Assembly: GCA_033085395.1 (NCBI GenBank)
Contig: MU853184.1
Location: 186,001 to 250,000, forward strand
DNA length: 64,000 bases
Direction of reading: 5' to 3'
Source: Xanthoparmelia taractica
Lineage: Eukaryota; Ascomycota; Lecanoromycetes; Lecanorales; Parmeliaceae
The position numbers were made by a program, and so were the translations under genes. The notes beneath the pieces were generated by a model, which did no database searches, had not been told where the DNA came from, and worked only from the letters and a program-made list of their open reading frames with translations. Shown here one piece after another: positions 45,001 through 56,100 of the stretch. Each line of letters begins with the position of its first letter. Positions within the stretch are counted from its first letter, which is position 1.

Positions 45001-45019
45001 ACCCCACCTGAACCTCCTC
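42012..45019. other. Long interval between AIP1 and WEE1, with a GC-rich open-frame island
   Basis: About 3 kb. Most frames are short and featureless. The part 42800-43260 is strikingly GC-rich and carries overlapping minus-strand open frames described separately. The right third must contain the WEE1 promoter and 5' UTR; the WEE1 frame stays open upstream to 44714. Confidence 0.5.
42798..43503 (-). pseudogene. Possible frameshifted or unspliced gene in a GC-rich island
   Basis: On the minus strand one frame runs MRSEASLAHFEARG ... to a TAA just after a run of ten C, and the same frame continues beyond it as HPPDCHTALYTLLIAPGAMTL. A second frame then runs SFERAFKTCSVILARGSARA ... to a TGA near 42798, with Gly/Ala/Val-rich end. 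The two would join across a one-base shift or an intron I cannot place. No family is recognised. The evidence is open frame plus GC-rich codon-like composition only, so this may be non-coding. Confidence 0.25.
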
Positions 45020-48000
45020 ATGGTTGGGTCTTATTCTTCGCATGGCGATGCAGGTGGAACTTTGCACTTTCCGTCGCCAACTCACATTCATCATGTCGAC
45101 CCAGCCTCAGCTTTTAGACAACTACGGCGCTCGCTTTCTAGATCACCCTCCAGAGGTCCAGCTTTTCGTCTAGTTACGTCAAAATCAACATCTCCATCAC
45201 CCAGCTCTCCTCTTTCGCCCTCGCGAGAACCACTTCCAAGCCGGTCGATATCGGCGAGCATGCTCTCGCCTACGCATTCATCTTCCTGTTCTCCGCTGGC
45301 AGTTCCTTATCCCCACAGTGTACGGAAAATCAGACCCGCCACTCGGAAACTGAGTCCTATGCGCAACACTCCACGCTCCGAGAGCATGCCACGAAGCCCA
45401 AGGAAGAGAACGCTAAGCGAATCAAGAAATCATGGAAACGCCACGCCACAGTCTTCTGCCGGATCTAGCGACGGTCAGGAGAATAGGAATGAGCGAAGTC
45501 TGAGCCCTGTGGGAGATGCAATGCCAGATGTTGTATTCAAAGCGAATCCGCCTGCAGCAGACAGTAGTCCCTTCGCGCTGGCTCGGGCGACTAGAAAGTT
45601 CGAGAAAGGCAACAGCTGGGGCGCAAAATCCAGCCCACTGAAGAGAAGTGATGGAATTATGAACTTGGATCAAGCCAACCCGGGAAGCCCGTCAAGAAAG
45701 AGGAGGAGTTTGCATGGAGGCATGTTCAATACAGATTTCAATATTTTCGATCATGACGCTGCATTTGATGAACATGACGAGCCATCCACAACCGATCCAA
45801 CCATGAGCATGAACGAAATTGCTCCAGTTGATCAATTGTCAGCGGTCCCTAGGCGAACATCGTCGCTGCGGAAAACAACCTTGCAGCAAAGACATGATAA
45901 GCCGTTATTTGCAAGGTCAAAGCCCAACACTGACCTTGCTCTTGACTTCGCCACCCCTGGACAGGCCTTACAGAAAAGTAAGCTCCGAATGTCGCTTGAT
46001 AGTGTCCTGCCTTCTGTGGCTCGGGAGAGTCCTTTTTCTTCGCAAGGCAGCCTTCCGAATGCCTCTGCGCATCCCATGTCCCAGCATGGCCCGAAGCACC
46101 AAGGGTCAAGTCAAACATCACACCCCCAGCGTCATCCTCTGTCACGGACTATCTCGCAATCCACTTCGAATTCGAGCATGGCTGAAGACTCGCCCACACA
46201 CATTCCGATCCGACAGCATGAGCAACGACGGACGTTTGTCGATTTTTCAAAGTCGCTCCCTGTAGGCGCTGCACGGCCCAGCTCTCGCGATGGACAGTCA
46301 TCGAGCCAGGCGTCTTCCGGGACCTATTTCGCAACGCCAGAAAACTACAAGTTGGTCAAACCACTGCCCGCAGCGTTCATGTCAACCGGACTTATTTCGA
46401 AGCGTCACAAGAATGTAGAAGACACGCAAGCAGGGTTCGGCGCAAGCAAAAACTCCATGCCGGACACGCCTTGTAAACGCCACAGCCTTGCGGAGATACC
46501 ATCCCCATCAGCGCCGCGCGAAACCACGTTTGCAAAAGCTCATCATGCCAGACATTCCTTCGGCACACCGTCGACGCCATTCAACCCGCACACCACACGC
46601 CTGGCGCCGGAGACCTTTGGGAAAGGTGTCAGTATATTTGGTAGCAGTATGGGTGGTAGCCTTCGACGAACCTCCAGCTTTCTCAACACCGACATTGAAG
46701 ATTTGCAGTCACCGCCTAAGCAAGGCGATAGTCAGTCTAGCGTTGAATGCGAAATCCCTCCAACTCCGACGAAGCAAGTCGGCATTCCGGGTAGCGCCCA
46801 TCAGACACCATTTGGAGGAAATACAACGCGCAAGGATTTTACTAGACCAGGGTTTGGTGCCTCCGTTAATGCAAAGACCCAGACTTCCCAACATGAGCAG
46901 GATTGTAAGTTGATTCCAATTGGGACACCATCGGGAAGTGTGGATGGAGACAGTGACGGCTTGATGGACGATTCTCCATCAACCGCCCTGAGATTCAGAA
47001 ACCTTTCTTCGATGACCCGCTCTTTCACCCATTCTCGTCTATTGCGGAACGTGAGATCACCGACTCCACTTCGCAAGACATCTTCCCTTGCGCCAGACTT
47101 CCTTTCAAGCAGATCAAAAGCTAAACGTAGTCCTCTATCTCCAGCAAGTCCTTTAAACGATCGGATGCAACACTTATCCCCTCATACGCCAAAGGGGAGC
47201 ATGATCCCGCCTGATCCAAGTGGCCTGTCGATCTCCGCGCATGCAAATGAGCAGCTACGGGCCATGACTGCTTCGGCGAGCAGCACCTCGATGTATCCTC
47301 CTGCGACCCCAACTGCTCCCAAGGGAACTTTCGCATCGTTCAACAAATCAACATCTAGCACGACACCTTCTCATGGCTCAACGGTGATCGAAGTCGATCC
47401 TGTTCTAACTTCACGCTTCGATAAAGTAGATCTGATCGGCAATGGTGAATTCTCTCAGGTATATCGTGTAACGCGAACGGCGGAACTCAAGAGCTCTCCT
47501 AGCTACTTCTCGATCCCCCGGGCGCACACATCACCCAGGACCCCGCTGCCAGATCGAGTCTGGGCTGTCAAAAAGTCTCGCAACGCATACATTGGCCCGA
47601 GAGACCGACAGCGAAAGCTTCAGGAAGTGTACACACTGAAAGCGCTTGGAAATTCCGATCATACCGTACGGCTCTTCGATAGCTGGGAGGACAGGAACCA
47701 CCTGTATATTCAAACAGAGTACTGCGAAGAGGGTAGTTTGGACTCGTTTCTTGATCAAGTAGGACGCAAAGCTCGACTTGACGACTTCAGGATCTGGAAG
47801 ATTCTGCTCGAACTATCGCGTGGTCTCAAGCATATCCACGATTCGGGCTTCATCCATCTGGACCTTAAACCAGCTAATGTCTTGATCACCTTTGAAGGCG
47901 TCTTGAAGATCGCTGATTTTGGCATGGCAACACCGTGGCCAGCTCAGCCAGGCATAGACGGAGAGGGCGATCGAGAGTATATTGGACCTGAAATACTCAA

Positions 48001-48565
48001 AGGACAATTCGATAAACCCGGAGATGTCTTCGCCCTTGGACTCATCATGCTCGAGATAGCAGGAAATGTCATGCTACCCGACAATGGAGCGTCATGGCAG
48101 CGGCTGAGAACAGGTGACATGAGCGACGTCCCAAGCCTGACATGGAGCTCAGAGACTAGCAATATCCTTCGGGACTCTTCGGGCAAACCACTCTCTCAAG
48201 ACGAGTCAGTCGAGGACTTCTATGGATCGGACTCTGGTGGAGATGATTTCTGTTCTCCAAAATTCTTACGCGGCCGACGTGACAAAGAAATAGAGAACGG
48301 GCCATTCAGACTCCGTCGATCTGGTGAACTTGCTCATCCGCCAGCCTTTATGATTGACTCCAATAATCCAGAAGCTCTTGACAACATTGTCCGCTGGATG
48401 ATCTCCCCCGAAACAATCAACCGGCCAGTCGTTGACCAAATACTTGGGACGGTAGGCGTTCAATGGGCGGAATCCAGGAGACGAGCCGGTGCTACCATAT
48501 TCGAAGGCAACTGGGGGCCTGCAGATGAAGTGCTTGCGGATGACGCTGAAATGATTGACGTTTAG
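45020..48565 (+). CDS. WEE1: Wee1-family cell-cycle inhibitory protein kinase (AnkA-like)
   Basis: Single exon. The start at 45020 (MVGSYSSHGDAGG) is chosen because conserved sequence begins right there (TLHFPSPTHIHHVDPASAFR, LRRSLSRSPS); it gives 1181 aa. The frame is open for another 102 codons upstream. The N-terminal 800 residues are Ser/Pro-rich with many SP/TP sites, as in the Aspergillus counterpart. The kinase domain starts near residue 802 with glycine loop GNGEFSQVY, has the lysine WAVKKS, catalytic loop HLDLKPANV (Wee1-type), DFGMA, and REYIGPEIL in place of APE. In the family the kinase phosphorylates Cdc2/Cdk1 Tyr15 and delays mitosis. An insert rich in Asp/Ser (GSDSGGDDF) interrupts the C-lobe. 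Confidence 0.95.
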   Translation: MVGSYSSHGDAGGTLHFPSPTHIHHVDPASAFRQLRRSLSRSPSRGPAFRLVTSKSTSPSPSSPLSPSREPLPSRSISASMLSPTHSSSCSPLAVPYPHSVRKIRPATRKLSPMRNTPRSESMPRSPRKRTLSESRNHGNATPQSSAGSSDGQENRNERSLSPVGDAMPDVVFKANPPAADSSPFALARATRKFEKGNSWGAKSSPLKRSDGIMNLDQANPGSPSRKRRSLHGGMFNTDFNIFDHDAAFDEHDEPSTTDPTMSMNEIAPVDQLSAVPRRTSSLRKTTLQQRHDKPLFARSKPNTDLALDFATPGQALQKSKLRMSLDSVLPSVARESPFSSQGSLPNASAHPMSQHGPKHQGSSQTSHPQRHPLSRTISQSTSNSSMAEDSPTHIPIRQHEQRRTFVDFSKSLPVGAARPSSRDGQSSSQASSGTYFATPENYKLVKPLPAAFMSTGLISKRHKNVEDTQAGFGASKNSMPDTPCKRHSLAEIPSPSAPRETTFAKAHHARHSFGTPSTPFNPHTTRLAPETFGKGVSIFGSSMGGSLRRTSSFLNTDIEDLQSPPKQGDSQSSVECEIPPTPTKQVGIPGSAHQTPFGGNTTRKDFTRPGFGASVNAKTQTSQHEQDCKLIPIGTPSGSVDGDSDGLMDDSPSTALRFRNLSSMTRSFTHSRLLRNVRSPTPLRKTSSLAPDFLSSRSKAKRSPLSPASPLNDRMQHLSPHTPKGSMIPPDPSGLSISAHANEQLRAMTASASSTSMYPPATPTAPKGTFASFNKSTSSTTPSHGSTVIEVDPVLTSRFDKVDLIGNGEFSQVYRVTRTAELKSSPSYFSIPRAHTSPRTPLPDRVWAVKKSRNAYIGPRDRQRKLQEVYTLKALGNSDHTVRLFDSWEDRNHLYIQTEYCEEGSLDSFLDQVGRKARLDDFRIWKILLELSRGLKHIHDSGFIHLDLKPANVLITFEGVLKIADFGMATPWPAQPGIDGEGDREYIGPEILKGQFDKPGDVFALGLIMLEIAGNVMLPDNGASWQRLRTGDMSDVPSLTWSSETSNILRDSSGKPLSQDESVEDFYGSDSGGDDFCSPKFLRGRRDKEIENGPFRLRRSGELAHPPAFMIDSNNPEALDNIVRWMISPETINRPVVDQILGTVGVQWAESRRRAGATIFEGNWGPADEVLADDAEMIDV

Positions 48566-49491
48566 ACTTCTTCTAATATCATAAGACAAGACCGCCATGA
48601 TTTCATAACTGCCCTGAAATCTGGATGACTAAGGGCATACTAAGGCGATTTGTCGTTCTATGGATAGGAAATTTGGAGACTTCGCGTTCAGGCCTGGATG
48701 GACGGGTTGAAAGCTGGCGGTGATAGCTTTTGCATTTGCAACCGAGAAGTTTCTTTCGATGATGTTACGATCTTCAACCATTATTCCACGGCTTTGACGC
48801 TCGCACGAACGGCGTACCACTTGCTCTTGGACGGTTTGCTTCTTGTCGACACAATTATCAGCGTTGGGAAATACCCTCTACTCTCGCCAGAAGCTGTCGA
48901 CTGGACGTTTAGGCATTTCACCGAAGATGCCCTGAATTATTAGGGGATAACGTCTTGTACAGCTTGTTTTTCACGAGACTTTAATGACATTGATGAGCGC
49001 TCTAGGAGGATTTGACTTTGCATGAGCTAGGACGATACCACAGCATCTTCAGCTTGCTTTGCAGGATCTTGGCTTGATGATGGCTTCGTAGCTGCGTTAC
49101 CTCTAAGGTATAGATAGATGAATCGAACAATCTTGATCATAGCTTGCTGTCCTCGGAACTGACCTGCTTTTATCATTGAATGGCAGTTGTACAATGTATT
49201 CTTTGCTCTGGTTAAGGTACTTTGGTACACTGTTTTAATTAGCAAGGGATCGGCGTCAACTCCAGGCGCCAAGCCCGCCGCGCGCTTGGAGAGGCAGCTC
49301 TCCTCTCCCACATGATACCTACTGTCTTGCACTTCTTTATTGTACATATTCTATATTCAATTGACTCGTGTTGGCTTCTTCCGTTTTGTCCCTAGCTCCA
49401 TTTGTACTTTTGTAAGTGTGGATCTCTATGCATTTGCGGAATGCTAACTCCTGCCGCAGGCCTGTACAATTAGGATTCCCTCAAACAAGTC
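48566..49491. other. Interval between WEE1 and CIA84
   Basis: About 925 bp. Two short frames (48698-48943 plus, 49027-49347 minus) have acceptable composition but no recognised domain, so they are not called. Contains the WEE1 3' end and CIA84 promoter. Confidence 0.4.
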
Positions 49492-51990
49492 ATGATGCGT
49501 TCTCAGCTCACTCGACATGTGTTCCGACAGATTATACGTAATGAACTATATTCCAACACGCACCCTTGGTTCCCTGCCACCAATAGTTGCCTGCGGACGC
49601 GCCAATGTCCCATCCTCCCTACCGCTCCCAGGAGAACTCTTTTTGGATTTGGGCGCAAGCCAAAACGGCGGCCAAAGCCCGTCGATTACGAGCCAGGCTT
49701 CGAGACAATGATGGATCTGAATAACAAGCTGAGGATGGGAGTCCGAGCGCCGCCTTCCCAGCAATTAGCACAGGCTTTCGTGGACTTCTTTCGTTCCAAG
49801 CAGAGGTCTACGCTGGCAGTGGAGGATGTACAAGCTCAGTACGCTCTAGAAACATTGCGACATCTACAGACGACATACACTGAGGTTCCTAATTTTGGGC
49901 TTACGAGCGAGGATCTGAGGATGGCATTGAGGTGGCTGAAATTTGTGTTCAAAAAAGTTAACCAGTACAAGGGCCATAACGAGTTGGCCAGAGCGTTATT
50001 TGAGGAACTGAAGAAGAGAAGAGAGACAATGGGGGATGATCCAGAGCCACCGGTGCCCTTTTATCAAGATCTATTGCCATTCATACACGTTATGGCACGA
50101 TGCAATGATGCCCTCTACGCCCGGGATCTTAGTGAAGAATATTGGGAAACATCTTTAAAGCCTGCGGGAGCGACTCCATGGCCTCGAGTGCTCAAAGGCT
50201 TGATTTCAGAGAATCGAGTCGACGAGTTGCAGAAGACGATCGAGATCATGCAAAAGTATAATATACCGTTCGATTCAAAAGTTCACGAAGTTATTACTGT
50301 GTTCTATGCAGCAGATCAAGCGGATATCGAAATGGCAAAGAAGTGGTACCAACATCCTATCGCCGATAAAAGCACGCCCACAATTCACACGGATGTTGCT
50401 GTGCTGAAGCTGTGTATTAACCGAAATGAACTTGACTGGGGAGATCATATATTCAAATCACTATTAGAGAGGACACCGGAGGAAAAGGCCCCATGGGATG
50501 TGATCTTGCAATGGGCGGCCGCTAAGGGTAGAAGCGTGGACGAGATCGAGAGGATGATGAAGGTCATGAAACGGCGGCAAGAGGAGAGAGGGTTGAATTT
50601 GTCGTTGGACATGGAAACTATCAATGGCTTGGTCGAGCTTGCGAACTCGAGAAATGACCCTTACACGGCCGAACTGTATGTGGCTCTGGGTCAAAGATGG
50701 GGGTTCTTACCCAATGCCCGAACATATCTCTTGCAGCTCGATTATCGAATAAAAGTTAAGGACCTCAGTGGCGCAATGGCTGCTTACGCTCGTCTTAAAG
50801 CTGAAGAATCTGTCGACTCGGAGGATCTGCCCCTACTAAATAAATTCATTGTCGCTCGCTGTGCAGAAAGGCCTCAGAACTACGACGCTATCATGGGCCT
50901 CGTTGAGGACTTGACTGAACGCAAAGCACGCTTCGAGCCTGAAACTGTGGCTGTACTCTCCCTACTCCACCTCCAACGCGGCGAAATGGAGGATCTCGTC
51001 GACCTTCTCAATACTCACGCCTTCCACTACGGCCTCGATCAACGCTCAATGATCAGCCAAGTCCTCACCTCCCACATTTTAAATCTCGCTACACCGACCT
51101 CTCGCGCTTGGGAAACCTACAACATCTTGCGGCAGACATTCTCCGAGATTGACGTTCCCACGCGAACCTCTCTTATGCAACACTTCTTCACCCGCGAGCG
51201 CTCTGACATGGCCTTACACGTCTTCGGCCATATGCGACAACAACAAATTAAATCCCTTCGTCCCACCATTTCCACTTACGTAGCCTGCCTCTGTGGCATA
51301 GCTGAGGCGGGAGACCTCGAATCTCTGGAGACTGTTCGTAATATGATGAAGCTTGATACGGAAATCGAACCCAACACACAATTATGCAATGCCCTCATGC
51401 TCGCCTACACGGGCTGTGGGGAGCCCCACACTGCGCAGGGCTTCTGGGAGGATATAGTTCACTCGAGGGAGGGGCCGAGTTATGCCAGTATCCAGATAGC
51501 ATTGATGGCGTGTGAGAAGCTCGCGTTCGGCGAGAGAGTCGCGAGGGATATTTGGGGGAGGCTGAAGAGGTTCGAGATCCAGGTTACGAGGGAAATCTAC
51601 GCTGCATATGTGGGGTCTCTGGCTGGGCACAATCTGTTCGGAGAATGCGTGAAGCTCATCGATGACGCGGAAAAAGAAGTGGGGTACAAGCCCGATGCTC
51701 TACTGTTAGTCCGCCAACCCCCCCTTTTCTCTTACGGGTGGCGTACATTGGGGTATCGGGGGCTGACGTGCGACAGGCTCGGCACGTTTTACAACGCCGT
51801 CAGGAGCGATACTAATAGGCAGAAGGTCAAGCAGTGGGCTTGGGAAGCATACCCGGAGGCTTACGCGGAGCTGCTGAAGTTGGGTCAGTATGAGGTTAAG
51901 CGGAGCAGTGGTGAAGGTGAGGATGAGGTTGTGTATTCAAGTCAAACGTTCTTTGATATTAGAGCTATTGGAAGGGACGTGCAACCTTGA
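49492..51990 (+). CDS. CIA84: Mitochondrial complex I intermediate-associated protein 84 (PPR-type)
   Basis: Two exons, 49492-51704 and 51777-51990, giving 808 aa. The 72-nt intron keeps frame and so can be overlooked; splicing gives YKPDALLLGTFYNAV. The N-terminus is basic with a mitochondrial-presequence look and then has TLFGFGRKPKRRPKPVDYEP, a conserved block of this family. The body is helical with weak pentatricopeptide-type repeats (for example WPRVLKGLISENRVDELQKT). In Neurospora CIA84 binds the membrane-arm assembly intermediate of NADH:ubiquinone oxidoreductase transiently and is required for complex I formation. The first two codons are both ATG, so the start could be 49492 or 49495. 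Confidence 0.9.
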   Translation: MMRSQLTRHVFRQIIRNELYSNTHPWFPATNSCLRTRQCPILPTAPRRTLFGFGRKPKRRPKPVDYEPGFETMMDLNNKLRMGVRAPPSQQLAQAFVDFFRSKQRSTLAVEDVQAQYALETLRHLQTTYTEVPNFGLTSEDLRMALRWLKFVFKKVNQYKGHNELARALFEELKKRRETMGDDPEPPVPFYQDLLPFIHVMARCNDALYARDLSEEYWETSLKPAGATPWPRVLKGLISENRVDELQKTIEIMQKYNIPFDSKVHEVITVFYAADQADIEMAKKWYQHPIADKSTPTIHTDVAVLKLCINRNELDWGDHIFKSLLERTPEEKAPWDVILQWAAAKGRSVDEIERMMKVMKRRQEERGLNLSLDMETINGLVELANSRNDPYTAELYVALGQRWGFLPNARTYLLQLDYRIKVKDLSGAMAAYARLKAEESVDSEDLPLLNKFIVARCAERPQNYDAIMGLVEDLTERKARFEPETVAVLSLLHLQRGEMEDLVDLLNTHAFHYGLDQRSMISQVLTSHILNLATPTSRAWETYNILRQTFSEIDVPTRTSLMQHFFTRERSDMALHVFGHMRQQQIKSLRPTISTYVACLCGIAEAGDLESLETVRNMMKLDTEIEPNTQLCNALMLAYTGCGEPHTAQGFWEDIVHSREGPSYASIQIALMACEKLAFGERVARDIWGRLKRFEIQVTREIYAAYVGSLAGHNLFGECVKLIDDAEKEVGYKPDALLLVRQPPLFSYGWRTLGYRGLTCDRLGTFYNAVRSDTNRQKVKQWAWEAYPEAYAELLKLGQYEVKRSSGEGEDEVVYSSQTFFDIRAIGRDVQP

Positions 51991-52290
51991 GAGATTCAAA
52001 GATTTTTGGCGGAGATTGGGATACCCTAGTAGAAGAATTGGAACGGGGGTTTCGTGTCTACAGAGAATATCAAGGTCATACTTTGAGCACAATTGCCTTG
52101 TGTCTATATTGCTTGTAACTCTCCATGTCTTACCTATCCCATCTCCCCAGACAAGATACCTTCCCTACTTTAAGCTAGCCGAATGTAGGACCTTAGGGTT
52201 GAATTAGGGCTAAGTGGGCCGGGCAAGGGGTGGGACCTTTCTATCTCTCGCAGTCTCTCGGCCCTAAAATTCGCTCAAAAGCTGCATAGA

Positions 52291-52706
52291 ATGTCATCTT
52301 CTCTGGCGCCGGAGTGTAACGAAGTGAAGGCGTGAGTAAATATGTCTTATCTTGAAATAGATCCATCTAACGTGGCTTTAGACGCTACGACTTGTGTTTT
52401 CTTCGATGGTACAGTGATAGTCAGGAGTCATCATCGTCTTCTTTTATTCCACTCTAATTGCGGTGTAGAGTACTTACGAGGGGAGTCGGCGATCGATGAA
52501 TGTCAATCGTTATTCAAAGACTACAAGATTTGTCTTGACGTAAGTACCTAGACTGAGTGTACCTTATCCTTCGGTGGCTAAGAAGATTGATGGTAATCTA
52601 GAAAGCGTTGAAAGAACGGAATATTGACGCTATGCTGAAAGATGCAAAGAATAATAATAAGGATACTGACGCTGCGTACCTTCAACGAAAATGTGAATAC
52701 CTTTGA
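52291..52706 (+). CDS. MDM35: Mdm35-type twin CX9C intermembrane-space protein
   Basis: A small gene rebuilt by eye from four exons: 52291-52331, 52382-52413, 52469-52539 and 52602-52706, giving 82 aa. It starts MSSSLAPECNEVKARYDLCF (first CX9C pair) and continues ECQSLFKDYKICL (second CX9C pair), then KALKERNIDAML and NNNKDTDAAYLQRK, the family's conserved end. Mdm35 chaperones Ups1/Ups2 lipid-transfer proteins in the mitochondrial intermembrane space and is imported through Mia40. Odd points: exon 2 is only 32 nt; the canonical splice at 52414-52468 gives RWYKYLRG, two residues shorter than the usual WYSEKYLRG; and an optional donor at 52693 could change the last five residues. Confidence 0.82.
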
Positions 52707-53155
52707 CCTTACTTCAGCGTTTAATAAGTCTGACAGTCCGTAGGAGCTTCTTATACATCGATTTTAACTAGCTATGTTAAATAATACCTGCAAAATAAAT
52801 CCTTCCTATCGATAACTGGTTCGCAGCTATCCAGATTTACTTGAACTTAGCAACTAGTGACTACAGATTATCTTTTCTCTCTGGCGCAGTGCCAGTCTAT
52901 TGTTGGGCGTGTTGAGATGGGTACTGTGACTTACTTGGCACTGTTGGCAGCGGAGATATCTCCTACCCGCGCTCGCCGCGGTAGACGCCGATGTAAGGTC
53001 ATCCCGCTGGGTCATCCTTCGCAAATAGCCACATTACATGTAAGTACCTCCAGGCTTATTAACAGCGCCCTTTTCAAGGCCTCACCAATGATTACCACCC
53101 GTCTTTCACATTGGCGCGCTTCAACCTGCTCCGGTCTATTTACCGGAAGAACAAG
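52707..53155. promoter_or_regulatory. Intergenic spacer between MDM35 and the DDHD phospholipase
   Basis: A 449-bp spacer between two same-strand genes. It holds the MDM35 3' end and the DDHD promoter; open frames within have no family resemblance. Confidence 0.4.
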
Positions 53156-56100
53156 ATGGCCGCGCCAAGCAGCTTTCTCGACTCCATCTCCCCATGGAGC
53201 ACAAGGAGCAACACCCCAAAGCCGGCCCAGGGCAAGGATTTGGAATCTCCGAAATTGAGCAACCAGCAGGGAACAGACCATAGTATCGGTCATCATCATC
53301 GGCTCAGTCTCAGTAAATATCCCAAGGACTGTCCACCGAGTCAAGTGAGATGGTTCTACGCGGTGGATGTAAGCTCCTAGTTGCGAGATTTTGCTCGTCC
53401 GCGGCTCTTCTAAAGTGTTGAATAGTCTCCAAAGAGGAAGCCCCTCCCCCTCGATCCAGCCAAGGAAACGAAGCCCCTTCCTGCTCCTAAGAAATACGCA
53501 GCCTTTTCCGAGCGCGACTCCCGATCCGTGGAGACGGCATTTCAGAAGATGGCCGAAGATGAAAACCATAAGCGTCGAGAGGTCTCACCTACAGGTGACA
53601 TTGGAGATGCAGGCGATCGACAGAACCAGGATTTCTCTAGCAAAGCTGGAGATGAGGGCGATCGGGGAGACGCAAATACTCGCATGAAGCACGGATCGCG
53701 AGGAAATACTAGTATCAATGAGGCTACGAGCTCTGAAAAAGGGGGCGCGGTGAAGGTTCCTGTCAATGAAGACTTTTTGTTCGATGTTGACATCGAGGCA
53801 AGAGAGCTTGCTCCAACGTATTGGCTTGGTCCGATCTACGATGTGCGCCGTGGAAGTTGGTTTTACCAAGAAGGCTCCTCCCTCCGTCCCTGTGACGAGA
53901 ACCTTGCAATACAACTAGAAGAAGGCTACTTAAAGGTCAAACCTTGGCGGAACGAAACGCTTCAACCTGCCTCTCAACCAAAGTCAAGACCTGTCTCAAT
54001 GAACGCTGCAGACATTCAGAAGTCTACTGGTGCTACCGAGAAGTCGAAAGACGAGCCCTCGATACCAGTAAAGTTCGAATTGCAGACGCAGCGACTCTTT
54101 GGAGCCTACATGAACTCTGTGGTGACATATCAGGATGCCACAACCGCTTGGTTACTTACCGACGATTTTCTCTCGCGCATGAGTAGTACCGTATATCAGA
54201 GATTTGCTGGGGGTGGCCATCTCGGAGGTGTCAAGGTTGTACGAGGCTACTCGGAGGCAAACAAAGCGAAGGAAACTAAGAAGGATAGCGATAGTCCCAG
54301 CTCCAAGAAAACTGAGGCTGCGATGGACAGTCCAAAAAAGAGATCTGCAGCTCCCAAAGTTGACAAAGAAACTTCCGATGATGGGCTGCTGAGGCGCTCG
54401 GCGTCTGCAGCGCAACAAGAGCCGCGTCTGGTTACTTTGGAGAGGCAATTGTCCTCGTTTTCTGATGATCCCGCAACACAAGAAGAAGAGCGACGTCAAG
54501 CGGATGAAGATGAGATCAAAGAAGATTACAAGGATGCCGCCGGCCAAGATCAGGGTCGTGAAATTGAGCATCTGATTCTTGTTACGCATGGCATTGGACA
54601 GGTAGGCTAATTCTTTGTACGCTACCAACACTTCTGCTGACTTAGTGTTGCATCAGAGGCTTGGACTCCGCATGGAAAGCATTAATTTCATTCATGATGT
54701 CAATGTCCTGCGCAAAACTCTCAAAAGTGTCTACGAAGCATCGCTTGACCTTCAGGCACTGAACGCCGAAATTGACAAGTTACCAAAAAATTGCCGAGTG
54801 CAGGTGCTGCCGGTTGTATGGCGGCATCTTCTCGACTTCCCAAAACAAAGCTTTAAACAAAATGAAAGGGAACAGGACCTCACCGACAAAGATGCTTTCG
54901 GCGAGGATGACGAGTACCCGAGCCTGGAGAACATCACAGTAGAAGGTGTTCCTGCTATTCGCAACTTAATCACTGACCTCGCGCTCGATATCCTCTTATA
55001 TCAAAGTGCTTACCGAGAGCACATCGCCGGCATAGTCCAAAGAGAGTGCAACCGTGTCTACGAACTTTTCATGCAGAGAAATCCCTCCTTTAGCGGCAAA
55101 GTTAGTATGATCGGTCATTCCTTGGGCTCAGCAATCCTCTTCGACATTCTTTGTCGCCAGAAAGATGTAAACCTACCCGCGCAAGGCCTCTATAGGCATA
55201 ATAAGCCGGGTTCAAGAAGTAGCACTATTGCCAAAAATCCGGAAACGGCGGATCTCGGCTTGAAGTTCGAAGTTGAGGACTTCTTTTGCCTGGGGTCTCC
55301 CCTTGGGCTCTACCAAATGTTGAAAGGCCGCAGAATTGCCGCTCGTCGGACAATTAACGGCATGAGTGTACAAAGCCCTCTCAACCCTGATGCTCTAGAT
55401 GATCCGTTCCTCGGTGCAGCATCTACACAAACTAGCAATGTGACCAGCGGGAGAGAGGGCGACATTCTATCCATCACAGTGTCCAGTCCAAAATGCCAGC
55501 AGATCTACAACATCTTCCACCCTGCAGACCCAATCGCGTATAGGATCGAGCCATTGATCTCAAGAGCTATGTCATCCATGAAGCCACAGGCCTTACCTTA
55601 TACCAAGAAGGGGATCTTCGGTGTACAAGGCCAAGGTCTGACCAACATCGGGGCGCGAGTGGGTCAGAGCGTGTCCGGCCTGTGGTCAAACATCACATCT
55701 GGGATGGCAAGCAGCTTGTTGAATCGCAGTCTCGGCCTGACAGGCGAAGGCCAACTGTCTTCTTCAACAGCGATGCATGCTCCCCAGATTCAGCGCAAAG
55801 AAACTCCATCTGCTGGTGCCAGTACCAACGTTACAGGAGGTGGCTTGGTCTCCGAGCAAGAAGACAATTCAGAACATCCACCGACACTCATCGATTCTGA
55901 GATAGAGACACTGTACGCTGGCTTTGAAAAGCGAAGGAAAAGCTATCAAAGCGACGAGACTCGCGATCTGGGCGAAAGTGCTGCGTGGTTGGAGGCTGAA
56001 GAGAGATCGAAGCGTCTGAAGCGGGAGGAGGCCAAAGTGCGAGCGCTAAACAGCAACGGTCGGGTTGATTTCAGCGTACAAGAGTAAGTGACTGCAAAAG

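Noticed and set aside
49027..49347. 106-codon minus frame and a nearby 81-codon plus frame (48698-48943)
   Set aside because: Plausible composition but no recognisable family, no splice support and no conserved motif.
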